A stretch of DNA of 38,919 nucleotides from RGIG3135 sp964477115 (GTDB lineage: Bacteria; Actinomycetota; Coriobacteriia; Coriobacteriales; Eggerthellaceae): positions 1 through 38,919 of the forward strand of contig CAYZCY010000012.1 in assembly GCA_964477115.1 (NCBI GenBank), given 5' to 3'. Below are positions 28,237-37,473 of the stretch, piece after piece. The first letter of the stretch is position 1. Each line of letters begins with the position of its first letter. The position numbers and the translations under genes are program-made. A model generated the notes under the pieces. The model was not told the origin of the DNA and searched no databases. It worked only from the letters and a program-made list of their open reading frames with translations.

Positions 28237-31200
28237 CTATGCTAGCTGCTTTTTGCGGTACGCGGCAATGATGAAAGCTTTGAGCTCGTCAAGATCACCC
28301 GCGTCGAAGCGATAGCCGACCACCTGCGGCTCGCGGGGATTAGCCCAATCCTTCTGCTCGACGCGTACGAAGGCAAACTCGACGCTTTCGTAGGCTTGGC
28401 TGCTTAAGAGCGCGTAGGCATAGCATTGGGCCTGCAGCTGGTGCTTGGCCTGAAGGCGGTCATCTGTCTCTTCGGCCGAACCGCCGGTTTTGTAGTCGAT
28501 GACCAGAGCCTGCCGCCCGCCCGCGCTTTCGGCGAGAAGGTCTATCTCGCCCTCAAGGAAGCGGTTGCATGCACCATCGACGTCCTTTTCGTCAAGGTTC
28601 ACGCACACCATGAAAGGCACTTCCGCCCTGATGCGCGCGAAAGTCTCGACACGGCGCGCCACGGAGCTCTCGAACCAGCGTTTAAGGGCGGCGTCAAGGC
28701 GATCGCGGTGCTCTCCGGCTAGTCCGAGGCTGCGCGCAATGGAGCCCACCGCATCATCGGGTGGAAGTAAAAGCGCGCCGCCTGTGAGCTCAAGGCGCTC
28801 GACGGCAAGCTGAGCTACGCGGTGAAAGGCCGATCCTACGTCGGTTGCCGAAGGCCCCTGCGCGCGCCCGAATTGCCCGTTGCCGGCAGGACCTGGCTGG
28901 CAGCCTGCGCCCGCAGGATCCATTTGAAGCAGGCTTGCACCCTCTGTGTCGACTTCGCTTTCAAAGGATGCGGGCCTTGGCGTGGTGGAGGTGGTGAGGT
29001 CGTCCTGCTCGACTACGGGGAGGTGGTCTTCCTTGGGTGCGATGGAAGAATAGGAGAACACCCCGTTTCTGGTGGAAGAGGACAGCGCCGCGGGCAGCTC
29101 AACACATTCCAGAAGGGGGAGGTCTATGGTTTCTGGGCGATCAGCATGATCTTCTTCAACAAGGAAGGGCCTGTCTTTCGAAAGGTAGAGATGCGTGAAG
29201 CGCGCCGGTTGGGTTCCTCCGTATTCGATGCTCGCGTTTTCGGCGGGGAAGTCGACAAAGCTTCCGCAGAGCGCCTCGCGCACGTCATCGAGGATGGGTT
29301 TGGCGGCGTAGGTCTTTTCCAGATCCTCTTCGATGCAGCCCGTGCTTTTCACCGTCGCCACAAGGGAGCTTACGAGCAAAAACTCGCTTGCCCGCGTGCA
29401 AGCAACGTAGAACTTGCGCTGCGCTTCAGCTAGCTCTTCTGCCCAGTCGTGTTCGGCGATGGCGAGTGCAAAGCGCGCCGGATCCCCATCGGCAAGGCTT
29501 GCGTTTTCGGGTTTGTAGGAGCCTCTGGTTTTGCCGGCGCATTCGATGGCGCCATACCTCATCCCCAGGGCCAAGTGTACGGTTCCTTCGTGCGCGGTGA
29601 GTGAGAAATGCCTGCTCGAGCGCTTACTCGGCTCAAAATCCGCCACTGCTACAATGGGGAATTCGAGGCCCTTGGATTTGTGGATGGTCATGATGTGCAC
29701 GGAGTTTTGCTCGGAAACGGAAAGCGAGGCCGGCCCTTCGCTTTCGCTTTCTGCCATGCGTGCCAAATCGTGCGCCACGCTGCTGATGCCGTATCCCGGT
29801 TTGCGCTCGAGCTCTTCGATCTTTTGCACGGCCTTCAGGATGTTTGCCGCCTGCGACGAACCGATGGCCCCTTCGCCCTCAAGGCGCGAAAGCCAGCCCG
29901 AATCGAGCAGCACGCCCATGATCACGCGTGAAGGCTTTTCGTGCTTGACGCGCTTGTAGGCGCGCTTGAGCATGGCTATCACGTGATTCAGTGCAGGCGA
30001 TGCTCCTTCGGGGGCGGGCGCCTTGAGGCCCCTCTCAAGCGTCTGGGCTTTCAGCCGGCCGTCGTCGGCGAGATAGCTTGTCAGGTCGAGGAAGTCATCA
30101 GCTGCCAGGTGAATCATGGGGCTTGCCAGCACGGAGAACAGCTTTTTGGAGTCGGCGGGATTGGCAAGCGCGGCGAGCAGGTTGACCACCACCTGCACTT
30201 CCTCTTTCTCAAAGAAGCTCTTTCCGCCTTCGAGTACGCATTCGAAGCCCGCCTCGCGCAGGGCCTTGGCGTAGATGTCGGCATTGGTGGTCTTGCTGAG
30301 CAGTACCACCATCTCGCCCGCATGGTGGCCCTCTTCCTTGAGCTGCAAAAACCTCTGCGCTATGGCATGGGCCTCGGCAGCCTGGGCGCCGGTGACTTCT
30401 TTTCCGCCGTCATGGGTGACGATCTGCAGTTCGATGCGCGGCCCCGATCCCTTGTAGCGACCTTCGGCGCCCTTGCGGGATGCCTGCAGGTCGAGGAAGC
30501 CCTCACCGAACATGCGCTTTGAGCCGCATACCGCACGTACGAAGGCCAGGATGTCTTCGTGGCTGCGGAAGTTTTGACTGAGCTTGCTCTCGAGGGCATT
30601 TACACCCGATTCCGAGCTGTCGTGTATGGCCTTTCTTCGGGCTTCGAAAACCGATACGTCGGCACCGTTGAAGCGATAGATACTCTGCTGGGCGTCACCC
30701 ACCGTGCACAGACGCGCGTTGCCGGCCACGCGGGTGATGAGGTCCACCTGCATCTGGTTGGTGTCCTGGAATTCGTCAACCATGACAAGCTTGAACCGTC
30801 GGGTGTAGCTTTCGGTAATTTCGGGGTGGTCCGTCAGCATGGCGAGCGTGCGATGGAGCAGCCCGTTGTTGTCGAGGGCCGATAGCTCGTCGAGCCTGGC
30901 TTGGTATTTCGCATCAACTTTGCGAGCGAGATTCAGAAGCGACTTAGCATGCGGGCGAGCGAGTGCCATGTTGACGTTTGAAAGGGCCCAGTCAAGCTCG
31001 CTTCTGATGAGGCCGGCATAACCTGCGGGGTCGTGTTTGCCGAAGGCGTCGGCTCTTACGGGTCCCACCTGGGCCATGAGCTCAGCAAGGTCCCGCATGT
31101 CCTTGCCCGCGCTTGCACCTGCTCCTGCGTCTGCGNNNNNNNNNNNNNNNNNNNNNNNNNNNNNNNNNNNNNNNNNNNNNNNNNNNNNNNNNNNNNNNNN

Positions 31201-32049
31201 NNNNNNNNNNNNNNNNNNNNNNNNNNNNNNNNNNNCTGCTCCTGCGTCTGCGAGATCGGCGCTCACCGCACCCGCAAGATCAGGCGCGCCTGGTTTCTGT
31301 CCGTGCTTTGCTATAAAGGCGTCAAGCGCCTTAACGCTTTGTTCGCATTGGATAAGGGCCTGGTTGAGATAGACTTGCTTTTTCTTGGGTTCAACGAGGG
31401 AGCATCCGTGGCCGTGCGCCTGCTTGAAACATTCGCGCAGGCGAGTGGCGATCGCACACGCACCGGCGGGCTCGGGCCCTATGTTGATGGCGTCAAGCCC
31501 GCGCGAAAATGATGCCGCCTTTCCAAGGATGGCCTTGAGCATTTCGTAGACGGCAATGTCTTGGTTGCTCGCTCCCCTGACGCCGTATTCTGCAAAAAGG
31601 GCGCCAAATTCCGCCGAATCCTTTTCGGCGGCGAGCACTTCTTCTATGACGCTTTCGCGCAGCTTTGCCGACTCGAAATCGGATAGAACGGTGAAGCTGG
31701 GATCGATGCCGGCTTCAAGGGCGTGTTCGTGAAGGATGCGGGAGCACATGCCGTGGATGGTGGAAATCCACGCGGAGTCAACCTTGAGGGCCTCTTCGGT
31801 CATGCCCGCTTCGCGCAGCGCCGACCGCACGCGCGCTTTGATTTCGGCGGTGGCCTTTTCGGTGAAGGTGATGGCGAGAACTTCCTCGATGGAGTGAATG
31901 CCCGAATTGCTTTCGGCCATGAGAGCCCAGGCGATGCGGTTTTGCAGGGTGAAAGTTTTGCCCGAACCGGCGCCGGCTGCAATGAAGAGGGGTCCGTCGA
32001 GGTGCTTGACGCATTCCCTTTGTTCTTCGGTGAAGCGCGAGAAGTCCAT
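28237..32049 (-). CDS. addA: AddA-like UvrD-family helicase-nuclease (contains an assembly gap)
   Basis: Large helicase-nuclease subunit for processing double-strand DNA ends for recombination, paired with the AddB-like gene upstream. Visible are Walker A AGAGSGKT (25-32), motif II VDEFQDTNQMQ, IHKSKGLEFPIVAV, KFYVACTRASEFL, and a C-terminal PD-(D/E)XK nuclease GEIDLLAESAGGRQALVIDYKTG. The gap 31136-31235 falls in an Ala/Asp/Gly low-complexity insert between helicase motifs; total length (about 1270 residues) is therefore uncertain. ATG 32049 shares one base with the addB stop (TAATG). AddA is favoured over RecB by the partner gene, but this is family inference. Confidence 0.87.
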   Translation of the reverse strand: MDFSRFTEEQRECVKHLDGPLFIAAGAGSGKTFTLQNRIAWALMAESNSGIHSIEEVLAITFTEKATAEIKARVRSALREAGMTEEALKVDSAWISTIHGMCSRILHEHALEAGIDPSFTVLSDFESAKLRESVIEEVLAAEKDSAEFGALFAEYGVRGASNQDIAVYEMLKAILGKAASFSRGLDAINIGPEPAGACAIATRLRECFKQAHGHGCSLVEPKKKQVYLNQALIQCEQSVKALDAFIAKHGQKPGAPDLAGAVSADLADAGAXXXXXXXXXXXXXXXXXXXXXXXXXXXXXXXXXXADAGAGASAGKDMRDLAELMAQVGPVRADAFGKHDPAGYAGLIRSELDWALSNVNMALARPHAKSLLNLARKVDAKYQARLDELSALDNNGLLHRTLAMLTDHPEITESYTRRFKLVMVDEFQDTNQMQVDLITRVAGNARLCTVGDAQQSIYRFNGADVSVFEARRKAIHDSSESGVNALESKLSQNFRSHEDILAFVRAVCGSKRMFGEGFLDLQASRKGAEGRYKGSGPRIELQIVTHDGGKEVTGAQAAEAHAIAQRFLQLKEEGHHAGEMVVLLSKTTNADIYAKALREAGFECVLEGGKSFFEKEEVQVVVNLLAALANPADSKKLFSVLASPMIHLAADDFLDLTSYLADDGRLKAQTLERGLKAPAPEGASPALNHVIAMLKRAYKRVKHEKPSRVIMGVLLDSGWLSRLEGEGAIGSSQAANILKAVQKIEELERKPGYGISSVAHDLARMAESESEGPASLSVSEQNSVHIMTIHKSKGLEFPIVAVADFEPSKRSSRHFSLTAHEGTVHLALGMRYGAIECAGKTRGSYKPENASLADGDPARFALAIAEHDWAEELAEAQRKFYVACTRASEFLLVSSLVATVKSTGCIEEDLEKTYAAKPILDDVREALCGSFVDFPAENASIEYGGTQPARFTHLYLSKDRPFLVEEDHADRPETIDLPLLECVELPAALSSSTRNGVFSYSSIAPKEDHLPVVEQDDLTTSTTPRPASFESEVDTEGASLLQMDPAGAGCQPGPAGNGQFGRAQGPSATDVGSAFHRVAQLAVERLELTGGALLLPPDDAVGSIARSLGLAGEHRDRLDAALKRWFESSVARRVETFARIRAEVPFMVCVNLDEKDVDGACNRFLEGEIDLLAESAGGRQALVIDYKTGGSAEETDDRLQAKHQLQAQCYAYALLSSQAYESVEFAFVRVEQKDWANPREPQVVGYRFDAGDLDELKAFIIAAYRKKQLA
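31136..31235. other. Assembly gap of 100 N in a tandem-repeat region of addA
   Basis: The same 17-mer, CTGCTCCTGCGTCTGCG on the plus strand, lies immediately left and right of the run of N. It encodes ADAGA-type repeats on the minus strand, so the gap looks like a collapsed tandem repeat. Exactly 100 N is the usual placeholder, so true length is unknown. Confidence 0.95.
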
Positions 32050-34991
32050 TACTTTCTCCCTTCGCAGCTGATGACGGGGCAGTAGGTGCAGGCGTCTTTG
32101 GATTGGGGACTTGCCTCGATCACCCCTTGTTTGAGCTGATTAAGCCGTGCAGCGATCATGTTTTCCACCTCGTCGAGCAGCGCCTCGAAGCTGGTGAAGG
32201 GGCTTCTTGACAGGGCGTTGCCCTTGTCGCTGATCTTGAGCAGATCGTCGCTCGAAAGCGGGCGATCGTCGTAGGCTCCACAGGCCAGCGGCTTGCCGCT
32301 ACCTGCGCGCTGGGTATGCACGTAAAGGGCTCCGATCACGTCGAGGTTCAAAAGCTTGCGCGCCACCTGGGCATAGATGAGCGTCTGGACCTTGGGCGGC
32401 AGGGCGAAGGTGTCTTCTTCGCTTGCTGAGAGCAGGTTGTAGTTGGGCGAGAGCGAGCTTTTGTAGTCGACGATGATGGCGCGGCCCTCTGTGTCAAGGT
32501 CGATGCGGTCGATGGAGCCGCGCAGGTAAACGCCCGCGTATTCGAAGGGCTCGTCATAGCCGAACTTCAGCTCGAAGTGCGCAGGCTCAAAACCGGGGGC
32601 GAAGCGCGAGTCGCGCTTGATGTAGCCCTTGAGCGCATCGAGGATGGCCTGGGTCTGCCTGTGCTCGGCCTGCGTGAGGGGGATGTAGGGGTTGTCGCGC
32701 AGGCTCTTTTGTCCCTGGGCGGCAAGCGTGCGCTGGAATTGTGCTTCCAGAATGATTTCCGCTCGCTCGAGCTGATCCGCCTTGGGCTTGGTGGTGCCCA
32801 GCTCGGCGCGCAGGCTATGGTAGTAGCCGAACAGCACCTCGTGAATGAGGGTGCCGCTTTCGCGCAAAGACAGGCCNNNNNNNNNNNNNNNNNNNNNNNN
32901 NNNNNNNNNNNNNNNNNNNNNNNNNNNNNNNNNNNNNNNNNNNNNNNNNNNNNNNNNNNNNNNNNNNNNNNNNNNNAGGGGCTCGCAGAGCTTGGCTATC
33001 GCCTCTGGGCTGATTTCGTCATAGGCACCCTGGGGTGTTGCCACCCGGGTCACGGCGGTGGGGTAGAGGTTGTTTTCGAGCTTTTCTTCGCCAGCGCTTA
33101 CCGCAAAGGCCTCAAGGGCTGCGGTGAGTCCTGTGGTTTTGCTGACGCCTTCAACATGGGGCTTGCCTTCGTCATCGATGGCGATGCCCCGGTAGCAGTC
33201 GATCACGTCCTCAAAGATGACGGCGGGGTAGGTGGGCTCGGCCTTTTCATTGTGCAGGGTGCGCACGAGGTAAAGCCGCGACCGCGCGCAGTCAAGAAGT
33301 CTCGCCATGCGAAGACGAGCGGTGAACAAGGTGTTTTCACTTGATTTGTAGCCCATGTGCTCGAACAGCTCATCGGCCGAGCTTCGATTTTGGCGCAGCG
33401 ATTGCTCCGATGCGTTCAGGTTGCACGCAAAGACGTGGTCAAAGCTGTTTGCGGGAAGCGCGGCCGCGTCGCGGTGGGAGGTGATGGTCACGTGGGTTGT
33501 TGCCCCGTCTGCCGGGACGCACGCCCCCGCGCGCAACTGCATTTGCTCGAGCAGACAAAACAGGCTGCGAGGATTGCGGCCAAGGCTTTCCGCTTCTGCG
33601 ATAAGCGTTCGCACGCACTTTGTTGCGGCAAACTGCTCGGCTCTGAAGGCCTCTCCTTCGCCTGCTAGTTCGCCGAAGCGGGCCTCTGCTGCGTCGAGCG
33701 CTTCAGCGTATCGGTTTGCTTCGAGCAGATCGATGAATTCAGCCGAGCTCGGTTTGCATTCGCGCAGGGTTTTCAGGATATCTTCGCGCGTGGTGAGCCG
33801 GTTGCCGCGCCATGATGCGTCGGCCTCGTAGGCCTTTTGTAGATCTATGCCCGCGAAGAGGGAGAGCGCGTAGTCGCTCGCTTGGGTTATGGAGGGCTTC
33901 TCTTCTTTAGCCAGGGCAAGTGCGCAGACGAAGGCGCCGCCGAAGTCGGTTTCAGCGAAGCCACGCGTGAAATTTCCCTCGACGCTGATGCCCTGAGCGT
34001 GAAGACGCTCGGCAAGTTCGGCAAACATGGAGCTCGGGTGATTGCAGGCGATGAGCACGCTGCCCGAAAGGGTTTGAATTGCCTCCACCAGAAGCGGTGC
34101 CTGGGCGTAGCGTCCAGCTGGCAAAAGCGTGCGGACCGATCCGCTTGCGGTGACGGGGGAGGCGGGGTTGGGGTGGTAGAGGGAACCGCGCAGGGATGCG
34201 AGTTCGCCTGAGTTGTCTGGGGTGTCTGATCCTGCGTTGTCTGTCACGACGAGGACGCGCTCACCTTTTCCAAATGCCTTGTGCAGGGCCTTCTCCAAGG
34301 CTTCTGCCACGGCTTGCGCGCTATCGAAACGCGAGCCTATTGCACGGTGTACCACAAAGCGAATGTCGGTGCGCTGCGAAATTGCGGCGAAAAAGGCTGC
34401 TTCATGTAGGCGAAGTTTGTCAAAGCCTGTGGCCGCGATGTGCGGCCAGGCAATGTCGGTGCGCTGAGATAGCGTAAGCATGGCTTCGGACGGCTCGCAG
34501 AGGCCGTGCTTTGCGAGGAGCTTTTGATAGCTGACTGCCGATTTGACGAGCGCAAGCTCGGTGGGGGAGAGTTTGGCTTGATCAGCGTTGAGAAAGCCGG
34601 AAAGCCCCAGCCCCTCCTCAACCATGCGCGCCAGAAGGTCGATCGTTCCCTGGTTTGCGGGGAAGAGGGCGTCGTTTGCGTTCGCCGCCTTTTCGTCCGC
34701 ATCATGAAAAGCGAGCGCTTCTTCCATGAGCAGCCTGCGCTGCACGGGCGAGATGAGCGCGCGGCCATCCCCGTAGAGGGCCCACAGGTCTTCGATCCAA
34801 GAGCTGAGGCTTGATGTGGTGCAGCCAAGGCGCAGCGGCGACTTTGCTGCTGCGAGGCTTTTGCGCACGGTCAGGGCGTGCGCGTAGTCGGGCGTAAGCC
34901 AGGCGGTGCGCTTTAGCTGTATGGCGGCGTCTCTCAGAGATGACTCGCATGCTTGCATGCAATTGTGCGATAGCTCGATTGTGATGCTCAC
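32049..34991 (-). CDS. addB: AddB-like PD-(D/E)XK nuclease (contains an assembly gap)
   Basis: Partner nuclease of the AddA-like helicase. Without the gap about 950 residues are visible. The N-terminal half is a degenerate helicase region with no Walker A. The C-terminal nuclease has RGSIDRIDLDTEGRAIIVDYKSS and ends with the iron-sulfur tail CTYCPVISC, as in AddB. The gap 32877-32976 sits just before GLSLRESGTLIHEVLFGYY, where AddB proteins carry the CPxxxF motif with the first cluster cysteine, so that motif is probably in the missing DNA. GTG 34991 was chosen (AGGAAGAGGG just upstream); a TTG at 35066 is possible but lacks a site. The start lies 91 nt after the upstream ATPase gene. Confidence 0.82.
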   Translation of the reverse strand: MSITIELSHNCMQACESSLRDAAIQLKRTAWLTPDYAHALTVRKSLAAAKSPLRLGCTTSSLSSWIEDLWALYGDGRALISPVQRRLLMEEALAFHDADEKAANANDALFPANQGTIDLLARMVEEGLGLSGFLNADQAKLSPTELALVKSAVSYQKLLAKHGLCEPSEAMLTLSQRTDIAWPHIAATGFDKLRLHEAAFFAAISQRTDIRFVVHRAIGSRFDSAQAVAEALEKALHKAFGKGERVLVVTDNAGSDTPDNSGELASLRGSLYHPNPASPVTASGSVRTLLPAGRYAQAPLLVEAIQTLSGSVLIACNHPSSMFAELAERLHAQGISVEGNFTRGFAETDFGGAFVCALALAKEEKPSITQASDYALSLFAGIDLQKAYEADASWRGNRLTTREDILKTLRECKPSSAEFIDLLEANRYAEALDAAEARFGELAGEGEAFRAEQFAATKCVRTLIAEAESLGRNPRSLFCLLEQMQLRAGACVPADGATTHVTITSHRDAAALPANSFDHVFACNLNASEQSLRQNRSSADELFEHMGYKSSENTLFTARLRMARLLDCARSRLYLVRTLHNEKAEPTYPAVIFEDVIDCYRGIAIDDEGKPHVEGVSKTTGLTAALEAFAVSAGEEKLENNLYPTAVTRVATPQGAYDEISPEAIAKLCEPXXXXXXXXXXXXXXXXXXXXXXXXXXXXXXXXXXGLSLRESGTLIHEVLFGYYHSLRAELGTTKPKADQLERAEIILEAQFQRTLAAQGQKSLRDNPYIPLTQAEHRQTQAILDALKGYIKRDSRFAPGFEPAHFELKFGYDEPFEYAGVYLRGSIDRIDLDTEGRAIIVDYKSSLSPNYNLLSASEEDTFALPPKVQTLIYAQVARKLLNLDVIGALYVHTQRAGSGKPLACGAYDDRPLSSDDLLKISDKGNALSRSPFTSFEALLDEVENMIAARLNQLKQGVIEASPQSKDACTYCPVISCEGRK
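32877..32976. other. Assembly gap of 100 N in addB
   Basis: A second run of exactly 100 N. The frame happens to continue on both sides. The sequence flanking it has no clear direct repeat, unlike the other gap. The missing part lies at the junction before the nuclease domain. Confidence 0.95.
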
Positions 34992-35082
34992 GCTACCCTC
35001 TTCCTGCTCTTTCAACTGCGGATACCCTATTTTCCCTGTTTTCTCTGGGCACTTAAAAGAAATCAAGGTGCTTAAACGAATC

Positions 35083-36183
35083 CTAATCTCGTCTCAGGTG
35101 CTCTGCTAGATAGGGGATGGCAAACTCGACGTATCCTCGGCTTGCTTTGCCTATCACTCCTGCATTGATCAGACGCAGGCGGTATTTCTGCGCGTAATCG
35201 GGTTTTACGCACATACGCGCAGCGATATCGCTCATTTTGCTGGGGCCGGCATCGGCGGCCATCGCGCGCAGGAAGAGGACGTCCTTTTCCGACAGCGCCG
35301 CCAAGGTTGTTTTGCATATATCGTTTTCGAAGTCGTTTTGGGCGGCTGCCAGGGCGTTGGCAAACGCTTTTTCGTCGACCTGCTTCGATGGACCTGCGTA
35401 CAGAGCCATGTTGTGTCCCAGAAGCTGCAGCAGGTAGGGCGAGCCCTGGGTGGCGATTGCGGCTTTCCTGCGTATATCGTCTGTTACGTCAATTCCCAGC
35501 TGCAGGAAGGCTTCGGCGAAGTAGGCGTCGACCTCGTTTGTTGCCAAGGGCCCCAGTTCGACCTTGCGTGCTCGGTTGAGGAAGGTGAGCACATGGTCGT
35601 TGAGCGTGGCTGCAACAGCGTTGGGCAGCCCCGCCATCACAAGGGCAACGTTGAGGCCTTCTCCGACGATTTCCTGATACGCGACAACCAGTTGGCGAAC
35701 GTCGTCGGAGTTCGCTTGTAGTTCGTCTACCAGGATAAGCACGCCCTTGTTACGCTTAGACAAGACCCTGCAAAGCTGCGTCAGTTTGTATTGAAAGCTC
35801 TTCGACTCCTGAACATCGCGCGTGAACTGCAGGCCTGCTGAAAAGCCCAGGGCCCCGACGCTTCCGCCCGAAACGTGGAGCCGGCGCTCCCTTACATACT
35901 TTTCGCCGTCATCCTGGATTTTCTCCACGATTCGCTCGAGCATGCCGTTTGTGGTAACGGTGGGGGTGGCCACCGCGAAATCCATCTTGCGGGCACGGTC
36001 GGCCAGTTCCCATAAGAGTACGGTTTTGCCGCTGCCTCGCTGTCCTAGCATTACCACCGCGCGATCCTTGTTGCCTGGCTTGCTTTCCAGCCCGCGCAGA
36101 AACTCCCGGATGACGCCTTCGCGCCCCACCAGCTGACTAGGCCTGTTGCCAAAAGAGGGAGAGAATACGTCGTCTATGTTCAT
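35083..36183 (-). CDS. P-loop ATPase with C-terminal winged helix, unknown role
   Basis: A 366-residue AAA/STAND-type ATPase of the ORC/archaeal-ATPase kind: Walker A GQRGSGKT (47-54), Walker B VLILVDELQ (148-156), a MAGLPNAV sensor-1-like segment, then a helical lid (TDDIRRKAAIATQGSPYLLQLLGHNMALYA). A winged helix follows from about residue 300 (LSEKDVLFLRAMAADAGPSKMSDIAARM), probably DNA-binding. ATG 36183 has AGGGAGG upstream. It is placed directly upstream of addB and addA on the same strand, so a role in DNA repair, replication or defence is possible, but no function is assigned. Alternatively it is independent, since 91 nt separate it from addB. Confidence 0.8.
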   Translation of the reverse strand: MNIDDVFSPSFGNRPSQLVGREGVIREFLRGLESKPGNKDRAVVMLGQRGSGKTVLLWELADRARKMDFAVATPTVTTNGMLERIVEKIQDDGEKYVRERRLHVSGGSVGALGFSAGLQFTRDVQESKSFQYKLTQLCRVLSKRNKGVLILVDELQANSDDVRQLVVAYQEIVGEGLNVALVMAGLPNAVAATLNDHVLTFLNRARKVELGPLATNEVDAYFAEAFLQLGIDVTDDIRRKAAIATQGSPYLLQLLGHNMALYAGPSKQVDEKAFANALAAAQNDFENDICKTTLAALSEKDVLFLRAMAADAGPSKMSDIAARMCVKPDYAQKYRLRLINAGVIGKASRGYVEFAIPYLAEHLRRD

Positions 36184-36211
36184 GAGACCTCCCTGTTGCG
36201 TTTAAGATGAC

Positions 36212-36249
36212 TTTCCTTTTTTTCCTATTTTTTCCTTTTTTTCCTATTT
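36212..36249 (-). repeat. Two tandem 19-bp repeats upstream of the ATPase gene
   Basis: TTTCCTTTTTTTCCTATTT occurs twice, directly adjacent and identical (36212-36230 and 36231-36249). On the minus strand it is an A/G-rich tract between a consensus -35 TTGACA (36249-36254) and the ATPase start at 36183. Each copy contains a 7-base homopolymer run. Confidence 0.85.
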
Positions 36250-36254
36250 GTCAA
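36249..36254 (-). promoter_or_regulatory. Consensus -35 element (TTGACA) for the ATPase gene
   Basis: TTGACA on the minus strand, directly upstream of the tandem repeats. At the expected distance only A-rich matches (AAAATA) to a -10 exist inside the repeats, so the promoter is likely but not certain. Confidence 0.4.
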
Positions 36255-37473
36255 TTGGCCGTGCGCAGCGGGCGTCGCTTTTCCAGGCTTCTTCTATGAA
36301 AAGGAGTGCGTGAAGCGTAACCGTCAAAAGAGGTGCAGTCGGCGGCTTAAGAAAAGAACCGTTTCGTTTGAGGCGATCGAAAGGTCATGGTGCAGGGTTG
36401 AGCGATGATGGGGAATAAATGTCGTTGGGGTGTTTCTAGCGCCTTCAGGGAACACAATGGCTTGTCGAGAGTGGTTCAAATTTGTGTACCGCCGCGAAGA
36501 AAAGAAAGTATCTCTTATAAATCCAAAAGAAGTTCAAGGACGAGCTCTGAGTTGGCAAGGCCCTGCGTTTTCCCTCATTTGCCGAGAAGCTCTTGCGTTT
36601 AGCTCGGTTTCATATATCCTTATACAAGGATAATACGCAAACGAGAATAATGCTGGACAGATTACAAGGCTTGGCATTTGTCAATGATGAGATACCGCAT
36701 CAAGGCGGTATTGAAGCGAACAAACAACGCAGCCGAATGCGTGGCTGGCTCATTAGCTTGCGAACTTGGATTGAGGCTTTACGGGAGGAATCGGCTTGAA
36801 CCTGCTTGAAAATAGCGCTCGGGGAAGAGGCTTGTTTTTGAGCCTTCTAACTGCGAGCTGCGCAGGCATCTTAGCCGTAGCTCTCCGCTTCGCAAGCGAA
36901 GCGCTCCCGCTTATCCCCGCACGGGTAAGCAGCACCGTGAAATGCCGCGTAGGCGGCGCCTCCACCACATCTGATCCTCCGAGGGCCGCGTCGGCCCCTG
37001 CGCCCCGCGCTGCCTGCGCTTGGGGCCTTTCTGCCGGAAACGGCACATCCATCTCATCATGCATAACGCGTACGTGTGCGCCTGCGAAGACCCCGCTTGC
37101 TATGGCGGGCCCGCAAGGTGCTTCTTTGCGCGCTCAATGCATATACCGGGTACCTAAGGGATCCTGGTTTGGGGCTATTCGAGGAAAGGGGGCCTAGCAC
37201 AAGGGGAAGAAGAGACGCCGGATCCCCGACAGCCTGTACCAGAGGCTGCCGAGGAATCGCCCGGCAGGTCGAGCGCTCGATGGAAAAGTCTCGACCGAGT
37301 AAAGGCCCTGAAAGCCTCCAACTGCACATTGTATCCCACGTAGGTATCCGTAAGGGGGAGATCTTGCCTGCGTTATGGGCTTTTGATGCGCAGGTTGAGG
37401 CCGATGGGGAAGATTCCGCAGGTGAGTTCTTCGCAGAACGTCGCTTGCGGTCATCGGACTCTAAGGAATTCGT
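36255..37473. other. 1.2-kb region without a convincing gene
   Basis: Between the ATPase promoter and the surface-protein gene no frame has conserved motifs. Short open frames exist, including a 49-residue one at 36650-36799 (MLDRLQGLAFVNDEIPHQGG..., weak ribosome site), a TTG-started one at 36796-37197 with a hydrophobic start, and a minus-strand one at 36753-37064. A plus frame from 37076 ends in ATGA overlapping the surface-protein start. The first half is A/T-richer than the neighbours. An 8-bp hairpin lies at 36886-36903. It may hold a gene remnant, small RNA or long leader; I cannot tell which. Confidence 0.5.
36615..36632. promoter_or_regulatory. Inverted repeat TATCCTT-ATAC-AAGGATA, operator-like
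   Basis: Two 7-bp arms (36615-36621 and 36626-36632) around 4 bases, in an A/T-rich stretch. GATAAT (36629-36634) could be a -10 element overlapping it. It lies about 20 bp upstream of the small open frame at 36650. The binding protein is unknown. Confidence 0.35.

Noticed and set aside
36593..36799. A Fic-like or other known protein fragment
   Set aside because: Only a loose resemblance of FVNDEI to Fic-protein N-termini; the catalytic motif is absent, so no function is claimed.
36886..36903. 8-bp hairpin CGCTTCGC-AA-GCGAAGCG as a terminator
   Set aside because: No T-run on either side and no gene end next to it.
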